Below are positions 32,681 to 42,300 of a DNA stretch of 64,000 nt, piece after piece. Origin of the DNA: 21-14-0-10-47-8 sp966211795 (GTDB taxonomy: Bacteria > Bdellovibrionota > Bdellovibrionia > Bdellovibrionales > Bdellovibrionaceae); NCBI GenBank assembly GCA_966211795.1, contig CBIHNW010000004.1, positions 1 to 64,000 of the forward strand, given 5' to 3'. How positions within the stretch are numbered: the first letter of the stretch is position 1; every line of letters starts with the position of its first letter. The translations under genes and the position numbers were made by a program. The notes beneath the pieces were generated by a model. That model was not told the origin of the DNA, did no database searches, and saw only the letters and a list, made by a program, of their open reading frames with translations.

Positions 32681-34771
32681 CTAAGGAGATTTTTCGGTGA
32701 AGATGTAAGCCGTGCCCGAGTCCAAGGCTGAATTTGCATCGAACTGATCGGCGCCGACGATCACGTTGTTCAGAGAAACCGAGACCGAAGCTCCGAAATT
32801 GTCGTTCGCTTGGCGGTTGCTCGCAACCAATTTGGAAGCCAAAATCCATGAACCATTTGTGTTCGAGTAAACGTAAGCGCTGCCGCCAGTGCCGTTGGGT
32901 CTTGCGCAGCCAACGATCACTTTGGTCGTGTTGAGAGCAACACCGCTACCGCAGCCTTGACTGCTGGTTTGGTCAATCGCGATAAAGGATTGGGTTTGCA
33001 CCCATGCACTTTGTCCTTCTTCGTAGAGATAAGCGGTTCCGGCCAGGTTTCGCTCGGAAGAAGAGCCCACCAAAACTTTGCCGCCATAAGTGTCAACGCT
33101 GGATCCGAAGCCCTCACCGCTCGCTGCAGAGATGAGAGCGCTGTGAGCCCAAGTCGAGCCATTGAATTTGAAAATGTGAACCTCGCCATTGCGTGCGGAA
33201 CCACCGAAAATGTCAGAAACCACCGCGATCGAACCTTGCAAGGCGACTTTGATTCGGTCGGTTCCGTTTGCAGAGTTGATCGCCGGAAAATCCAGCGGGG
33301 CGCCCAGCGCCCAGGTTGATCCTGACTTGGTGAGAATGAAAGCCGCCTTGGCGCTGTAGTGGCTGGTGCCAACAATGGCGGTCGATCCGTCCATATCCAG
33401 TGAAGAGCCTAAATTCATTTGCGAGGTTTCACCACCGGGTGCGGTCAAGACCTGAGTCTTCGACCAGATGTTTCCACTGCGTTGGAAAGCGACCACGGAT
33501 CCATCTCGGGTATTGCTATTGGTGGTGTCGGGTGCGCCGACCAAAATCGAATCTCCCGAAATGGCCACGGAGTATCCGAACGAACGCATTTTCGAATCTG
33601 GCGCGGCAAACGTTGCCACTTTTTTCCAAATGCTGCCATCGAATTGGTAGACCGAAGCCGAGCCAACGCCCGAGTTGGCATTTGGCGAACCGACAACCGC
33701 AAAGATGCCGTCGATCGCAACCGACTGTCCGGCATTTTCATTCGTATTTGAATCGAGATCCGTCAATTGCTGCTGTTTGAAACCTTTGATGCCGACATAA
33801 ACCGTCATTGAAGATTGCCCCAAAGCGCCGTTCGGCAACTTTGCGGTGAAATCCAATCGGCACGGACCAGTCGACTGAACCTGCGGGGTGCCCGAAATCG
33901 CACCGGTCGATGCGTTGATCGTCGCCCACTGACAGTTGTTCGAAGTTGAAAGACTCCAGCTGTAAACCGGGTTCGCAACTGGCGCGCTGGCTTTTGGTGC
34001 GCAGGCATAAGCGGTGCCGGCATCGACGGATGCGGGGCAAGCGGCGGTGATGTCGATCGAGACTTGCGGAACGCTGATGGTCATCTTTGTGGTCGCCGTC
34101 GCGATGCTGTCGATGGCTGCATCAACCGACAGAACGCAGGAACCCGTGGCGTTCAAAGGAGGTGTGCCACTGACCGCGCCGCTGGCTGCGTTGACGGCCG
34201 CCCAAGTGCATTTGTTATCCGATGCCAATTTGTATGTGACCTTCGCGCCATCCAAAGGAGTCTGAGTTTTGAGATTGCACGAGTAAGGTTTCTCGACTGC
34301 AACCGAGAGTGGACAGTTTTGATCGATGAAAGATAATTTTGGTCCGCGCACGGTCAATGGCAAAACAAAGTCGCTGGAGGGTTCTTCAGCGGTGACAACT
34401 CGCAAAGCCATCACGCAGGGTCCCATCTGGTTGACCGCCGGAATGCCAAAAACTTGACCAGTTGTGGGATTGATCTGGATCCATGAGCAAGTGTTGTCGG
34501 CGGTGAGCTCCCAGGAAAATTTTGAAACATCCACATCCAGGGACTGATCGGGCATCGTGACCTTGGGTTGGCAAGAGTAAGCTTCGGCCACCGCGGCGTC
34601 GGGCCCGCAGGTTGAGGCGGAGACGGCCATCGAATTCAAAATCAAGGCTTGCACGCCAGGATCTTGGCCATCCACCAAGCGGCAGCCAGCGCCTAAGAAC
34701 GAGCAAGTCAACAGAGCCAAAAGCAGGAACTGATGTCTCAAAGCTGTCTCATTTTGAGTCCCCATTTTCAT
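32681..34771 (-). CDS. Lipoprotein with Ig-like repeats and an FG-GAP-type beta-propeller
   Basis: 696 residues. The lipobox is LGAGC. Three Cys-bearing Ig-like repeats follow (about 50-340), each with a Y-x-C, a W-x-x-I/V-N and a G-x-I/V-x-G-x-P element (NAASGAVSGTPPLNATG). The rest has repeats of about 55 residues, each with FGxSVA..G..ILVGA (FGYSVAISGDSILVGAP). That pattern indicates an integrin-like or PQQ-like propeller. GAGAGG precedes the ATG. Such proteins are secreted scaffolds or adhesins; the ligand is unknown. It is convergent with the barrel gene. Confidence 0.8.
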   Translation of the reverse strand: MKMGTQNETALRHQFLLLALLTCSFLGAGCRLVDGQDPGVQALILNSMAVSASTCGPDAAVAEAYSCQPKVTMPDQSLDVDVSKFSWELTADNTCSWIQINPTTGQVFGIPAVNQMGPCVMALRVVTAEEPSSDFVLPLTVRGPKLSFIDQNCPLSVAVEKPYSCNLKTQTPLDGAKVTYKLASDNKCTWAAVNAASGAVSGTPPLNATGSCVLSVDAAIDSIATATTKMTISVPQVSIDITAACPASVDAGTAYACAPKASAPVANPVYSWSLSTSNNCQWATINASTGAISGTPQVQSTGPCRLDFTAKLPNGALGQSSMTVYVGIKGFKQQQLTDLDSNTNENAGQSVAIDGIFAVVGSPNANSGVGSASVYQFDGSIWKKVATFAAPDSKMRSFGYSVAISGDSILVGAPDTTNSNTRDGSVVAFQRSGNIWSKTQVLTAPGGETSQMNLGSSLDMDGSTAIVGTSHYSAKAAFILTKSGSTWALGAPLDFPAINSANGTDRIKVALQGSIAVVSDIFGGSARNGEVHIFKFNGSTWAHSALISAASGEGFGSSVDTYGGKVLVGSSSERNLAGTAYLYEEGQSAWVQTQSFIAIDQTSSQGCGSGVALNTTKVIVGCARPNGTGGSAYVYSNTNGSWILASKLVASNRQANDNFGASVSVSLNNVIVGADQFDANSALDSGTAYIFTEKSP

Positions 34772-35061
34772 ACCAACCTCTCGCTGATACTGGTTGAAAT
34801 TGCAACCGCTGTGCCGCCGTTTTTCGGGCGTGTGGAAGGTTAAGGCCTGGTTGGGACAGTGTTGAGACGTCGAACATTCAGAGAATGACCAGTGAATGAA
34901 TATGGTTTTTCAAGGCGTTTCCTTAAGGCTCGCATGCTGAAATGAGACATGTCTCGGAAGCCAGGCGGCGGCGTTGTTTCAAGGCAAAACGCGCATCAAG
35001 GTTTGATTTTCGATGAACATTGGGCGATGTTGAGGGCAAGAATTTAACGGAGGATTTTGCT

Positions 35062-35721
35062 ATGAAAAATCGATTGGTCATTTGTGCACTTCTGTCATCA
35101 GCTTTGATTGCGGGATGCTCATCAGAAAATAAAAAAGCAACAATGGGCGCGGGCATCGGTGCGGCGGCAGGCGCCGTGGTCGGCGGAATCATCGGACACC
35201 AAACGGGCAAGCGAAACGAAGGTGCGCTGATCGGCGCGGCTTTGGGTGGCGCAATTGGTGGAGTCGCGGGTCATCGCATGGATCAACAAGCAAAAGAGCT
35301 TGAGCAAATCGCCGAGACGAAGCGAACGGAACAAGGTTTGGTCACGAAATTGAAAAGCGATATTCTTTTCGATACCGGTAAAAGCGGATTGAAGCCAGCA
35401 GCGCAGGACAATCTGAAGCAGATGGCGGCGATCATGAAAAAGTATCCGGAGAATGTTTTGACCGTTCAAGGCTACACCGACAACACCGGCAGCCAAAAAG
35501 TGAACGAAGAACTTTCGAAGAAACGCGCAGAGGCGGTGAAAACTGCTTTGGTGGCGAACGGAATGCCGGCCGAGACGATTTCGACCGAAGGTATGGGTCC
35601 TGCCAATCCGGTTGCGGATAACAAAACAGCAGATGGCCGCATGAAAAATCGTCGCGTGGAAATCCAAGTCACCGTCGACGAATCGAAGATCCCGAAAGAT
35701 CAAAAGTCCGCGAAGAATTAA
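35062..35721 (+). CDS. OmpA-family lipoprotein with a glycine-zipper segment
   Basis: 219 residues. The signal peptide ends in IAGC. Residues about 28-75 form a glycine-zipper (MGAGIGAAAGAVVGGIIG). A C-terminal OmpA-like peptidoglycan-binding domain follows, with LTVQGYTDNTGSQKVNEELS and NRRVEIQV at its end. It anchors the outer membrane to peptidoglycan (Pal/YiaD-like). GGAGG lies eight bases before the ATG. A strong terminator follows, so it is likely monocistronic. Confidence 0.9.
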   Translation: MKNRLVICALLSSALIAGCSSENKKATMGAGIGAAAGAVVGGIIGHQTGKRNEGALIGAALGGAIGGVAGHRMDQQAKELEQIAETKRTEQGLVTKLKSDILFDTGKSGLKPAAQDNLKQMAAIMKKYPENVLTVQGYTDNTGSQKVNEELSKKRAEAVKTALVANGMPAETISTEGMGPANPVADNKTADGRMKNRRVEIQVTVDESKIPKDQKSAKN

Positions 35722-35732
35722 TTGTTTTTTTC

Positions 35733-35765
35733 AAGAGCCCGACACCAGCGCGGGCTCTTTGCTTT
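35733..35765 (+). terminator. Intrinsic terminator after the OmpA-like lipoprotein
   Basis: AAGAGCCCG (35733-35741) pairs perfectly with CGGGCTCTT (35751-35759), followed by TGCTTTT. Confidence 0.85.
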
Positions 35766-35941
35766 TCTGCACTTTCGCTCGAGTCCTAGCCAGTGCTGGG
35801 TTACCGGGCAGAGACTTGATTTCGGCTCTGGGCCGCGGTTGGGCAGAGACCGAGGCCTCTTTTCCTTTCTCTCACTCCAAACGCGTTGTTAGACGGCTCA
35901 TCACTTGATTTTGCGCTCAATGAATTATATTTTTCATTGCT

Positions 35942-36466
35942 ATGGACGCACATTATTCAAAAGTGATGAACGCACGCGATGCAATTCAAGATGGTGGCAC
36001 GAAACTTTACTTCGCATACTCGGGCGTATTGGATCGGCATGCGTTTGATGAATGGATTGAAGAGCACAGCTACCAGTTTTTCAATCTGCCAGAAGGTCAG
36101 GTTGCGGAAGCCAAGGGCGTCGATTTGATTTTTGATTTCCCTTCGCGCTGGTGGGGCGGCCGGGTTGCCGGTCTTGTCGATCAAGTGGACTCCTCCGTCT
36201 TCGGGCGCTTGTTCGAAATTCCCGCCAAAGAATGGCCGATCATCCAGCACAAAGAAGGTGTCGTCACCGGAATGTCGATCGAACGAAAAATTCGCGTTCT
36301 CGTCGGCGACCAAGAATTCGAAGCCACAGCTTTTGTCACCGCTCCTCAGCGCCGCAGTCTGGAAGGCCCGGTCAGCGAACGCTACATCGAAGCCCTCGTC
36401 CGGGGCGCAAAGCAATCCGGATTGCCGGAGACATACATCGCAGGGATACCAGGCAAGGCTCGGTAG
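35942..36466 (+). CDS. Gamma-glutamylcyclotransferase-fold (GGCT-like) protein
   Basis: 174 residues. The N-terminal LYFAYSGVL matches the glycine/tyrosine loop of the fold, and the IIQHKEGVVTG segment has the Glu that is catalytic in the family. The middle (FDFPSRWWGGRVAGLVDQVD) and end fit the fold by eye. The reaction is not assignable: family members act on gamma-glutamyl amines, peptides or glutathione. Start at ATG 35942, no strong Shine-Dalgarno. Confidence 0.7.
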   Translation: MDAHYSKVMNARDAIQDGGTKLYFAYSGVLDRHAFDEWIEEHSYQFFNLPEGQVAEAKGVDLIFDFPSRWWGGRVAGLVDQVDSSVFGRLFEIPAKEWPIIQHKEGVVTGMSIERKIRVLVGDQEFEATAFVTAPQRRSLEGPVSERYIEALVRGAKQSGLPETYIAGIPGKAR

Positions 36467-36793
36467 GCTTGGTGCGGGACTCGAGGCTTGGTGCGGGCGG
36501 TTCGCCGGGCGGCGATTGCTCGCTCTGTTCAATTCGCTTCGCTTGCAATAGAAACTCAAAAAGTATCTTATCATCTTCAGAAAATATTTGACAGGTTTTT
36601 CGGCGCCTTCTTTGGCGCTTGGCTTTAAATAGAACTCTATTTTTTCGAAAACTTTTGGGTGTTGAGTTTTGTTTTGAATAGCGAGTCGATTGCAAGGTTT
36701 AAAGTGGTATCTGAAGTGGCTTTCTGCACTCGATGAAAATCCAATTTAAAAACATATGATATATCTCTTCTCGAATTGAAAGAGAGGATTTGT
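36467..36793. other. 327-base intergenic region, AT-rich towards the right
   Basis: Two direct 14-base copies of AGGCTTGGTGCGGG near 36467-36510 lie just after the GGCT stop. The rest is AT-rich and has no gene. A TATGAT box about 30 bases before the HNH start could be its -10. Confidence 0.4.
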
Positions 36794-37993
36794 ATGTTTG
36801 AGAATGTGAGAGATGACGAAGCAAAAACCCTGAATGATAATGCAAAATTGTCATGGCAAAGCCAGAACGTGAATCGATCTCGGAATGCAAATAAGTTGCA
36901 TGACTCCAATGCTTCTGGAGATCAAAAAAAATTACAAATTGAGAAAGTTCACGAGCATGCACTCTTTGCGAGCCGGGAATACAAAAAAGCAGAACATGTC
37001 TTGTTTGAAGCCGTGTGTGAGGTGGATCGCTATCAGGTGCATGCGTATTTTGAGTGCTCAAGTCTGTTTGAATATTGCATCAAATACCTAAATATCTCGG
37101 AAGCCATGGCCTGCAATATGATTGCGGTTGCTCGGAAATCAAAGCAAGTACCGGAACTGAAAGCCGCGGTCATGGCGGGCGAAGTGAGTGTGTCGACTGC
37201 TAGAAAAATTACTCCAGTGATTAATAAAGACAATAGTTTCGAGTGGATTGCGAAAGCTTCGACTTTCACGAAAGCAAAACTTGAAAAAGCGGTGGCGACC
37301 GAGAGACCTCAGGAGCTTGTGCATGACCGAGCTAAGTACGTCTCGGCTGAGAGATTAGAAATCAAATTCGGTCTGGATGAGAAAGTGATGGAGAAATTTA
37401 AACGAGCGCAAGACCTCGTCAGTCAAAAGACAAAATCTTCTGCAAGCTTTGAGCTGACTTTGGAAATTGCGCTAGATTTCTACCTGGATAAGAATGACCC
37501 GCTCAAGAAGGCCGAGAGAAATATTTATAAATCGGAGAGAAAAGATAATAAAAACAAAGATAGTCAGGTTTCGGTGAAAGCGAAATCTCAATCCGTCCAA
37601 GGACAGACGAAAAACTCTGAGAGCGCAAACCCATCTGTCCCAGGACAGACGCAGGATCCTGAGAGCTTAGATCTATCTGTCCCAGGACAGATGCAAAATC
37701 CCGAGAAATCAAATCCCTCTGTCTCAGGACAGACGCAAAATCCCGAACACTCAACTTCACCTGTCCCAGGACAGACTCCAAAACCCAAGCGCTACATCCC
37801 GGCCGCGATCCAGCACCAAGTCCTCGTGCGAGATCAAAACCAGTGCACGCATCGAAGCCACGAAGGCAAGCGCTGTCCCAACACTCGCTGGCTTGAGGTG
37901 CATCATATTCATGGCTTCGCTCAAGGGGGACCGCACAGTCTGGAGAATCTTGCGACCCTGTGTTCAAGCCATCACAGGCAAACTCATATTTAG
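36794..37993 (+). CDS. HNH endonuclease-domain protein with a 14-residue repeat linker
   Basis: 399 residues. The N-terminal 230 are helical and DUF222-like. Residues about 267-330 are four and a half copies of a 14-residue repeat with the core SVPGQTQNPE. The C-terminus carries an HNH motif (LEVHHIHGFAQGG, then NLATLCSSHHRQTH) and a Cys pair. Such proteins are common in Bdellovibrio and in actinobacteria and their target is unknown. Base composition is more AT-rich than neighbours, hinting at transfer. GAGAGGA precedes the ATG. Confidence 0.85.
   Translation: MFENVRDDEAKTLNDNAKLSWQSQNVNRSRNANKLHDSNASGDQKKLQIEKVHEHALFASREYKKAEHVLFEAVCEVDRYQVHAYFECSSLFEYCIKYLNISEAMACNMIAVARKSKQVPELKAAVMAGEVSVSTARKITPVINKDNSFEWIAKASTFTKAKLEKAVATERPQELVHDRAKYVSAERLEIKFGLDEKVMEKFKRAQDLVSQKTKSSASFELTLEIALDFYLDKNDPLKKAERNIYKSERKDNKNKDSQVSVKAKSQSVQGQTKNSESANPSVPGQTQDPESLDLSVPGQMQNPEKSNPSVSGQTQNPEHSTSPVPGQTPKPKRYIPAAIQHQVLVRDQNQCTHRSHEGKRCPNTRWLEVHHIHGFAQGGPHSLENLATLCSSHHRQTHI
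37592..37789 (+). repeat. 42-bp repeats with a CTGTCCCAGGACAG palindrome
   Basis: Units at 37592, 37634, 37676, 37718 and a partial fifth at 37760 encode 14 residues each. Each unit contains the 14-base inverted repeat CTGTCC-CA-GGACAG or a near copy, so repeat number may change by slippage. Confidence 0.75.
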
Positions 37994-38087
37994 GCTGTGT
38001 TTCGGAAAGCGCGATGGGTCCGCGCCTTCCCGAGGGCTCGTGGCCCGCGCCACAATCCGGGCCCGCGCGACATCCAGTGGCCGCGCG

Positions 38088-39110
38088 CTATTGCAAACAG
38101 TTGATCATGGCTTGGGCGGATTTTTCGCTGATGGCTTCGAAGCTGACGGCTTTTTCGCCGCCGGCTTGGCAGTTCCAGTTTTCTGATGCCGAGAAGCTGC
38201 CGCTGAAGGTGGTGGGGACGGCGATCAGTTGGCCGGATTGGACTTCGGATCGGTAGGCTGATCCGCCCGTATTGCCGTTGCTGTCCCAGCTGCTCAAGGG
38301 GCCACCGGGAGTGATGGCCGAGCCTTCGTCGAAAGCATAATCTTGGACAGTGGAACCTAGCATTTTAAATTTGCCGTAGGCCTGCCAGCCGCTGGCAGAG
38401 TTTCCAGAAGCCTGAATGGTCAAGTTGTCGCTTCCCTGAGTGATCACGTAGTCCGTGATATTGCCCGAGTCCTGCGCTTCGAATGTCAGCTGTTTGCTGT
38501 TCCAGATGCCGTCGGTGTAATTGCCGGACAGATTGATGTAGATCTGGTCCGTGCCCGTCATCGTTGCCCAACGTGTGCTATCGACCTTCAATTTGATCGA
38601 AGTCGTACCGTCCGCACCCAATGTGCCTGACGTGTACTGCCCATTGTTCGAAGCGCCGGTATCGCAAACCTGGATCGAGTAGGTCGCCAGTGAACTGCCG
38701 GATGTCGTTGCCGTCATGCGGATTTTAAATCCTGAGCTATCGGTTAAAACCGTGGCCGCGCCGTCGGTGCCCAGATCGCTACCATTGACCAGCGCTTGCG
38801 CGATGCAAGTGTAGACGTCGGCCGAGGCGCCAATGCCGACAAACGTGCTACCCATATTGAACATCTGCTGCGCGTTCGTGTTGGTGCAATTTCCCGCTCC
38901 GGTACAAGCTGTCAGTGACGTGCTGTCGATCAGTTTCAAGCCGGACGAGCTGGCGTTGACCGAAGCCCCCCGCACGACGCCGACCGGATCGGTGACCCGC
39001 GGAATTTGGTAATTCAAAGAGTCTTCCTCTTCGGCCTTCTTTTTACAAGCCGTCGAAATTCCTACAAGCATCGAGAGAACCAGAACTGATTTGAAAAAAG
39101 TTTTAGGCAT
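38088..39110 (-). CDS. Lipoprotein of unknown fold
   Basis: 340 residues from the ATG at 39110 (GGAG upstream). Signal peptide ends in STAC. The mature protein is Ser/Thr/Gly/Asn-rich with three short Cys pairs; it looks beta-rich and surface-exposed. No family is recognised. An upstream extension of the frame is not needed. Confidence 0.75.
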   Translation of the reverse strand: MPKTFFKSVLVLSMLVGISTACKKKAEEEDSLNYQIPRVTDPVGVVRGASVNASSSGLKLIDSTSLTACTGAGNCTNTNAQQMFNMGSTFVGIGASADVYTCIAQALVNGSDLGTDGAATVLTDSSGFKIRMTATTSGSSLATYSIQVCDTGASNNGQYTSGTLGADGTTSIKLKVDSTRWATMTGTDQIYINLSGNYTDGIWNSKQLTFEAQDSGNITDYVITQGSDNLTIQASGNSASGWQAYGKFKMLGSTVQDYAFDEGSAITPGGPLSSWDSNGNTGGSAYRSEVQSGQLIAVPTTFSGSFSASENWNCQAGGEKAVSFEAISEKSAQAMINCLQ

Positions 39111-39343
39111 ACACGCTCCACAAGTGTTTGAAGGCTTATCGGCCATCGAGATTGAGAATATTAAAGTGAATTTTAAATGCTTCAGAACGATTTGAATTTG
39201 TGAATCCAATTCCGAGACTGGGTTCACAAAGGTCCGGCGCCGAGCTAAAAAGCCATGCTTAAAAGTTCGCCAAATCGATGCAAACTGTCTCAGGTCGGGA
39301 TGAAATCCTGAAGCTTCTTCACGGAAATACCGATAAGTAAGGT

Positions 39344-42300
39344 GTGAAAACTCTTGCGGCTTTTTTATTTCGACGACTGTTTGCCATCACGGCGGCCGGT
39401 TGTCGTCGCGCCGCTTTTCTTTGTCTCATTTTGGGTCTTCTGGGTTGCAGCGGAAAAAATCCGGTCGACGAGTTGCTGGCGGAAGCCGACGTCGTACCAA
39501 AAGTCGTTTCGTTCTCGACGGTGACCTTGTCGGTCACCGAGGGTGGAGCCGCGGCGAGCTTCAGTCTTTTGCTGGATAAAGTCTACACCACCGATACGTC
39601 GGTGACGGTCTCGGTGACGGGCGGGACCGGAAGATTTCAGTCTTTGGCCGGAACTTATATCATTCCCGCGAATACGCAAGAGTTGCCGATCGCGGTTCAA
39701 GTGATCGAAGATGCGATTTATCAAAGTGACCAAGTCGCGATCGTCAGTCTCTCGAGCACCCAGAAAGGCGTAAAGGCCGATCCCACTCAGCCGGCATTAT
39801 CGATCACCATGGTCGACAATGATCCGAAGCCTGCTCTGTCCATCGTGGACGTCAGTACGAATGAAGATGCGGGAACGATGACCTTCACCGTGGTTCAGGA
39901 TCGGGCCAGCCTCTTCGCTTCGACATTCACCTGGGCGACGGCGGATGGCACGGCAACGGCGGGGTCTGATTACACGGCCGCTTCGGGTTCGGGTTTGATC
40001 TTTTCGGGAACACTGTTCACGACGGTCAGCGTGCCGTTGACGGCCGATTTAAATTACGAGCCGAACGAAACGTTGAAGGTGAATCTTTCAAATCCCGGCG
40101 ACGCGAACACGATCGCCGATGCGCAGGCCGTGGGGACTATCCTCAATGACGATCCGGTGCCGAAGGTCGCCTTTAGCGTGAGCACTCAGTCCGTGAATGA
40201 AAGCACGGCGACCGCCACGGTGACGGTTTCACTCAACGCCACATCCTTCCAAGACGTGACGGTCCCGTTCTCGGTCCATGCGTCTTCGACGGCAACGGGT
40301 GGTGGAGTGGACTATAGCTTGAGCTCGGCCGCACCACTTTCCATTCCGGCGGGGCAAACGACAGCGTCGTTCACCGTTAATATTGTCAACGACAGTCTCG
40401 ACGAAAATAACGAGACGGTGATTTTCAATTTGGGGACTCCGACCAATGCGACGGTGGGGACGATCTCAAGCCAAACGCTGACCATTGTCGATGACGATCC
40501 CATGCCGACGGTGCAGTGGTCGGCCGCCAGCCAATCCAACAGCGAGTCCGTGGCGACGGTCACCGTGACTGCCACCCTGAGCGTCGTCAGCGGTCGCAGT
40601 GTCAGCATTCCGTTCAGCATTGGCGCCGGTAGCACGGCCACGGCGGGGGCCAGCGCGGATTATACATATTCGCCGTCTTCGCCACTGACGATCGCGGCGG
40701 GCAGCACTTCGGCTTCGATCACTTTTACGATCAATAACGACACGATTTACGAGTCAGATGAGACCGTCATCGTGAATATGGGTACACCGACGAACGCCAC
40801 GGCTTCGGGCACCTTGGTTCACACCATCACCATCGTCAACGACGATACGGCGCCAACCATTTCGATCGCGGATGTTTCGCAGGCCGAAGGCAATGGCAGC
40901 GGGACGTCGGCTTTGACTTTCACCGTGACCGCCAGCGCGGCGTCCGAATTGCCCATCACTTTCAATTATTCAACCTCGGACGGCACGGCCACCGTGGCGG
41001 ACAGTGATTACACGGCGGCGACGGCGGTTGCGGCTACAATCTCTGCGGGATCGACCACAACCACCTTCAGCGTGAACGGAACCAAGGATGATAAATACGA
41101 ACTTGATGAGTATTTCAACGTCACGCTGTCGGGTGGCTCGGGTTATACGGTGGCCGGCTCGCAGCTCACCGCCAAAGGCACAATGACGAATGATGATGTG
41201 GTGCCGATTGTGGCGGCTGGTTCGAGCCATATTTGCGGCATTCGCGATGGGGCCGTCAAATGCTGGGGTGAAAACACCTATGGCCAAGTCGGAGACTCGT
41301 CGAACGTCAATCGCACCAGTCCGACATCGGCCGGAATTGCCTCGGGGGCGACGGCCATCACGGCGGGAGTGGGATTTTCTTGCGCTGTCGTGAGCGGAGC
41401 CGCCAAGTGTTGGGGCCTGAACGAGTCCGGTCAGTTGGGTGACAACTCGAAGACAAATCGCAATGCGCCGGTGACGGTCAGTGGTCTCACCACCGGCGTG
41501 ACCAGCATTGCGGCCGGTAAGGATCATGCTTGTGCGGTGGTCAGCGGTGGCGTGCAGTGTTGGGGCAGTGATCTGCATGGACAGCTGGGGCAAAATCTTT
41601 TGGGCTCGGGATCGACAACGATCATGAGCGATAATTTCAACGACAATTCCCGCGACACCAATCTTTGGGATCTCGGCAGCTTGTTTGGATTTACCTCTGC
41701 CGGAGTGACCATCAACGAGGTCTCGAGCGAACTTGAAATGTCGGTGCCGGCAAATACCACGAACGTCGCCGGTGGTTACATCTCCAAAAAATATTATGAC
41801 TTTACCGGTGGTAGCGTCACCGTTCGTCCCATCAACCTGCCGGGGAATACGGAAGAAGAGCAGTTTCATCTCACGGTTGGATACGAAGGCAGCTACTTGT
41901 ACTCGATTTATTATTATAAAAACAAAGTTCGCTTTCGTTACACGGTCGGCAATACGGTCTCGAGCACATCATTGAATTACAATTCCGCTCAGCACAAATA
42001 CTTTCGCATCTCCCACGATGCTGCAACCGACACCATTAACTTTCAAACCTCGAGCGATAATGCGACCTGGACGACGCAAAGATCGGTGGCCAGAAATATC
42101 AACATCACTTCGGTGCGCGTGGGTCTCAGCGTTTACACGGCGATTTCGAATCCTTTTCCGACGACGGTGACGGTCGATGATTTCAGCTTGCAGCTGGCTT
42201 CGACAAACCGCCTGACCCCGGTTGCGGTGAGTGGGTTGACAAGCGGAGTGTCCAAAGTGACGGCCGGTGCTTACCACACCTGCGCATTGTTGACGGATGG

